A DNA stretch of 64,000 bases from GCA-003244245 sp050699435. Its GTDB lineage: Bacteria; Actinomycetota; Actinomycetes; Mycobacteriales; Pseudonocardiaceae. Below are positions 61,421 to 64,000 of this stretch, piece after piece (the stretch's first letter is position 1; every line of letters starts with the position of its first letter). A program made the position numbers and the translations under genes. The DNA lies in assembly GCA_050699435.1 (NCBI GenBank), contig JBOHGM010000006.1, positions 1 to 64,000 of the forward strand, written 5' to 3'. A model generated the notes under the pieces. That model was not told the DNA's origin, did not search any database, and saw nothing but the letters and a program-made list of their open reading frames with translations.

Positions 61421-61867
61421 ATGCGATTCATGATCCTGGTCAAGGCCGACCAGAACAGCGAGGCGGGAGTGCTGCCCAGCGAGGAGCTGCTCACCGAGAT
61501 GGGGAAGTACAACGAGGAGCTGGTCAAGGCCGGGGTGCTGCTCGCGGGCGAGGGGCTGCACCCGAGCTCGAAGGGGGCGCGGGTGAGGTTCTCCGGAGAC
61601 AAGCGGACCGTGATCGACGGGCCGTTCACCGAGACGAAGGAGCTGATCGCCGGCTTCTGGCTGATCCAGGTGACGTCGAAGGACGAGGCGATCGAATGGG
61701 TCAAGCGCTGCCCCAACCCCATGGGCGAGGAAAGTGAGATCGAGATTCGCCAGGTGTTCGAGGCGGACGACTTCGGTGATGCGCTCACCCCCGAGCTGCG
61801 GGAGCAGGAGCAGCGCCTGCGGGAGCAGGAGCAGCGCCTGCGCGCGCAGGCGGCCGAGAAGTCGTAG
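61421..61867 (+). CDS. YCII-domain (DGPF) protein paired with an ECF sigma factor
   Basis: A 148-residue YCII/DGPF-domain protein: MRFMILVKADQNSEAGVLPS, ARVRFSGDKRTVIDGPFTET (DGPF motif) and FWLIQVTSKDEAIEWVKRCP. The tail has two EQEQRLR repeats. In actinobacteria such proteins are the standard neighbours of ECF42-group sigma factors, as here. ATG 61421. Confidence 0.9.
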   Translation: MRFMILVKADQNSEAGVLPSEELLTEMGKYNEELVKAGVLLAGEGLHPSSKGARVRFSGDKRTVIDGPFTETKELIAGFWLIQVTSKDEAIEWVKRCPNPMGEESEIEIRQVFEADDFGDALTPELREQEQRLREQEQRLRAQAAEKS

Positions 61868-61920
61868 CTGCCCGCCTGGGTCTTGCCGCAGCACCGAGGA
61901 CGGTGCTCTGATGGGACGCC

Positions 61921-63216
61921 GTGACGGCGTCCACGACACATCGCGCGATCGACGCGGTCTGGCGGATCGAATCGGCGCGGCTCATCGCCGGTCTCGCGCG
62001 GATCGTGCGCGACGTCGGGCTTGCCGAGGAGCTCGCGCAGGACGCGCTGGTGGCCGCGCTCGAGCAGTGGCCGGAGTCGGGCGTCCCGGACAACCCGGGC
62101 GCCTGGCTCATGGCCACCGGGAAACATCGCGCGATCGATCTCGTGCGCAGGCAGCAGCGGCTCCAGCGCAAGCTCACTGAGCTCGGTCACGAGCTGACGG
62201 CCGAGCCAGCGGGGACCGCGCCGGGCAGCGGGGCGGCCCTCAGCACCGAGATGGGCGACGACATCGGCGACGACCTGCTGCGCCTGGTGTTCACGGCCTG
62301 CCACCCGGTGCTGTCCACCGAAGCGCGGGTCGCGCTCACCCTCCGCTTGCTTGGTGGGCTGACCACCAAGGAGATCGCGCGTGCGTTCCTGGTCTCGGAG
62401 CCGACGATCGCCCAGCGAATCGTCCGGGCCAAGCGGACTCTCGCTGACGCACGCGTGCCGTTCGAGGTACCCCAGGGAGCCGAGCGCGTCGCCCGGCTGT
62501 CGTCCGTGCTCGAGGTCCTCTACCTGGTGTTCAACGAGGGCTACTTGGCGACCGCCGGTACCGACTGGATGCGACCTGCACTGTGCGAGGAGGCGCTGCG
62601 GCTGGGCCGTATCCTGGCCGAACTTGTCCCGGCCGAGCCGGAAGTCCACGGCCTCGTCGGGCTGATGGAGATCCAGGCGTCGCGCTCACGCGCCCGGGTC
62701 GGCCCGTCCGGGGACCCCGTTCTGCTCCTCGATCAAGACCGCGCGCGCTGGGACCAGCTCCTCATCCGTCGTGGTCTCGCGGCGCTCGAGCGCGCCAAGG
62801 CGCTCGGCGGCGCACCCGGCCCTTACGCGTTGCAGGCCGCGATCGCCGCCTGTCACGCCCGTGCGCGGATTCCGGAGGAGACGGACTGGGTGCGTATCGC
62901 AGCGCTCTACGAGGCACTTGCGGGAATCGCGCCGTCCCCCGTCGTGGAGCTCAATCGTGCGGTCGCCCTGGCGATGGCGTTCGGTCCGGCTAACGGCCTC
63001 GAGCTCGTCGATGAGCTGACCTCGGAGCCGTCGCTCAAGGGCTACCACCTGCTGCCGAGCGTGCGCGGCGACCTGCTGGCCAAGCTGGGCCGCGGCGCCG
63101 AAGCACGGGAGGAGTTCGAGCGCGCGGCATCGCTCACCGGAAACGGACCCGAGCGCACACTTCTCCTGCAGCGCGCCGCCACGTGCGCTCGCAGCCAGGA
63201 AAGTGACGGGCGGTAG
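61921..63216 (+). CDS. ECF42-type RNA polymerase sigma factor with C-terminal extension
   Basis: A 431-residue ECF sigma factor. Region 2 is near residues 20-90 (GLAEELAQDALVAALEQWPE, then GAWLMATGKHRAIDLVRRQQ) and region 4 near 130-175 (TLRLLGGLTTKEIARAFLVS, then EPTIAQRIVRAKRTLADARV). The following 250 residues are the TPR-like extension of this group (LSSVLEVLYLVFNEGYLATA, ALQAAIAACHARARIPEETD), which regulates activity instead of an anti-sigma factor. The GTG start gives a typical opening. Coupled genomically to the YCII gene. Confidence 0.92.
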   Translation: MTASTTHRAIDAVWRIESARLIAGLARIVRDVGLAEELAQDALVAALEQWPESGVPDNPGAWLMATGKHRAIDLVRRQQRLQRKLTELGHELTAEPAGTAPGSGAALSTEMGDDIGDDLLRLVFTACHPVLSTEARVALTLRLLGGLTTKEIARAFLVSEPTIAQRIVRAKRTLADARVPFEVPQGAERVARLSSVLEVLYLVFNEGYLATAGTDWMRPALCEEALRLGRILAELVPAEPEVHGLVGLMEIQASRSRARVGPSGDPVLLLDQDRARWDQLLIRRGLAALERAKALGGAPGPYALQAAIAACHARARIPEETDWVRIAALYEALAGIAPSPVVELNRAVALAMAFGPANGLELVDELTSEPSLKGYHLLPSVRGDLLAKLGRGAEAREEFERAASLTGNGPERTLLLQRAATCARSQESDGR

Positions 63217-63228
63217 CCTCGAGCCGGG

Positions 63229-64000
63229 TCAACGCGCCATGCTCCGGATCTGCCGGGTAGCCACCGACAGGGTCGGCAAGTCCAGGCTCCCGACGTCGGA
63301 AAGCTCCTCGAGAGTGGCCCTGGCCCGAGAAAGCCGTGAGGCGTTCTCCTGTTCCCACCGCGCGATCGTCGCTGCGGGATCGACCCAGCCGTCGACGCTG
63401 CGCAGCACATCCCGGGTGATCTCGCGCAGCGAGGCATAGAGATCATCCCGCAAGGCCAGCCGGGCCAGTGCATGCCACCGGTCACCCCGGGCCAGCTCAC
63501 TCACCGAGCCCAGCATGCGGTCGATGTCCAGGTGTGCCGACACCGCGTAGTACAGCTCGGCGACGCGTTCGGCGTGCTGCCCGGCCAGTTTGATCGTGCC
63601 GGTCCCATCGCGCTCGCCCAGTTCGGTCACTTCGACCACGTCGAGCAGGCCGAAGGTGTGCAGCGCCGCACCAACCCGGCGCGCCAGCGTCTCGGGCACG
63701 CCCTGCCTGGCGAGTTCAACGGTGGCGGCGGCGACGTTGTGCGCCTCCCGGCCGTGCAGCCAGTCCGGCACCCGCGGCGCCAGCGACTGCACGATCGGGC
63801 CGAACCGGGTGATCTCGGCACCCACCGCCAGCGGCTGCGGCCGATTGAGCAGCAGCCACCGGCTGGCCCGGTCCAGCAGCCTGCGCAGCTCCAGCATCAT
63901 GGTGTCGGCCACCGACACTGGCACGGCGGTGCCCAGCTCGGCGATCGCCCGCCAGGTGGCGGGGAGGTCGAACACCTCGGTGACCACCGCGTAGGCCCGG
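63229..64000 (-). CDS. NAD-specific glutamate dehydrogenase, C-terminal part (runs off the window)
   Basis: The last 250 or so residues of the very large (about 1,600-residue) NAD-dependent glutamate dehydrogenase. Helical C-terminal motifs include ATWRAIAELGTAVPVSVADT, RRLLDRASRWLLLNRPQPLA, LDIDRMLGSVSELARGDRWH and ALARLALRDDLYASLREITR. The gene continues past 64000, so the start is outside. The enzyme oxidises glutamate to 2-oxoglutarate. The C-terminal end is intact. Confidence 0.9.
   Translation of the reverse strand, partial: RAYAVVTEVFDLPATWRAIAELGTAVPVSVADTMMLELRRLLDRASRWLLLNRPQPLAVGAEITRFGPIVQSLAPRVPDWLHGREAHNVAAATVELARQGVPETLARRVGAALHTFGLLDVVEVTELGERDGTGTIKLAGQHAERVAELYYAVSAHLDIDRMLGSVSELARGDRWHALARLALRDDLYASLREITRDVLRSVDGWVDPAATIARWEQENASRLSRARATLEELSDVGSLDLPTLSVATRQIRSMAR

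Overview
The window is high-GC actinobacterial DNA. Several features point to the Pseudonocardiales or a close relative: F420 biosynthesis (fused FbiC), a mycothiol-type DinB/maleylpyruvate isomerase protein, an ESX/type VII secretion locus with PE/PPE-like, EspG-like and DUF3558 proteins, oligoribonuclease, an NAD-dependent glutamate dehydrogenase of the large type, and many XRE and TPR regulators of the actinomycete kind. The genus call is inference. A 100-N run at 53286-53385 shows the sequence is a scaffold.

Region 1 (1-9.8 kb) is accessory and decayed. It holds a multiply deleted second ileS, two broken TPR regulators, a truncated extra copy of hsdM and an alpha/beta hydrolase. It also holds a compact two-gene unit, a 47-residue highly charged peptide followed by a PIMT-like methyltransferase, that looks like an imiditide-type RiPP cluster. 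Region 2 (9.8-15.4 kb) is a complete type I restriction-modification operon transcribed hsdR-hsdS-hsdM with overlapping genes. Region 3 (15.4-19.7 kb) has a polyketide-type O-methyltransferase, a broken STAS gene, two membrane-protein remnants joined tail to tail, and an XRE regulator bounded by a 24-bp palindrome on one side and a related 9-bp direct repeat on the other.

Region 4 (19.9-24.6 kb) contains a three-gene redox/signalling cassette: a UBP-type zinc finger protein, a receiver-domain/thioredoxin-reductase-like flavoprotein and a cyclic-nucleotide-domain histidine kinase. A 142-bp nested inverted repeat follows and abuts a 5'-truncated NmrA-type gene. Region 5 (25.6-29.2 kb) holds a microbial transglutaminase with a peptidoglycan-binding module and an eCIS-cargo-like N-terminus, a partner lipoprotein, and remnants of an IS1380-type transposase and an MNT/HEPN pair.

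Region 6 (29.2-37.6 kb) looks like core genome: tRNA-Lys, an L,D-transpeptidase, an enol-lactonase-like hydrolase, tRNA-His, orn, two coupled PH-domain membrane proteins and fbiC. Region 7 (37.6-44.3 kb) is an FxLD-class lanthipeptide operon read leftward from a promoter near 44.3 kb: small protein, DUF6879 protein, XRE/DUF5753 regulator, FxLD methyltransferase, precursor, LanB dehydratase, and a 41-codon stub that looks like the start of a lost LanC cyclase.

Region 8 (44.5-64 kb) is mostly housekeeping and envelope genes: an M23 peptidase, a DUF3048 lipoprotein, a HIT protein, the ESX locus, YceI, DoxX, cupin, DUF305, an M28 aminopeptidase, valS, a YCII plus ECF42-type sigma pair and the 3' part of the glutamate dehydrogenase gene. 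A small graveyard lies at 54.0-55.7 kb, where MarR, YceI, TIGR03086-like, VOC and ArsR-like genes are truncated or fused. Coordinates of pseudogene boundaries are approximate. Family names come from recognising motifs by eye; no database search was possible.
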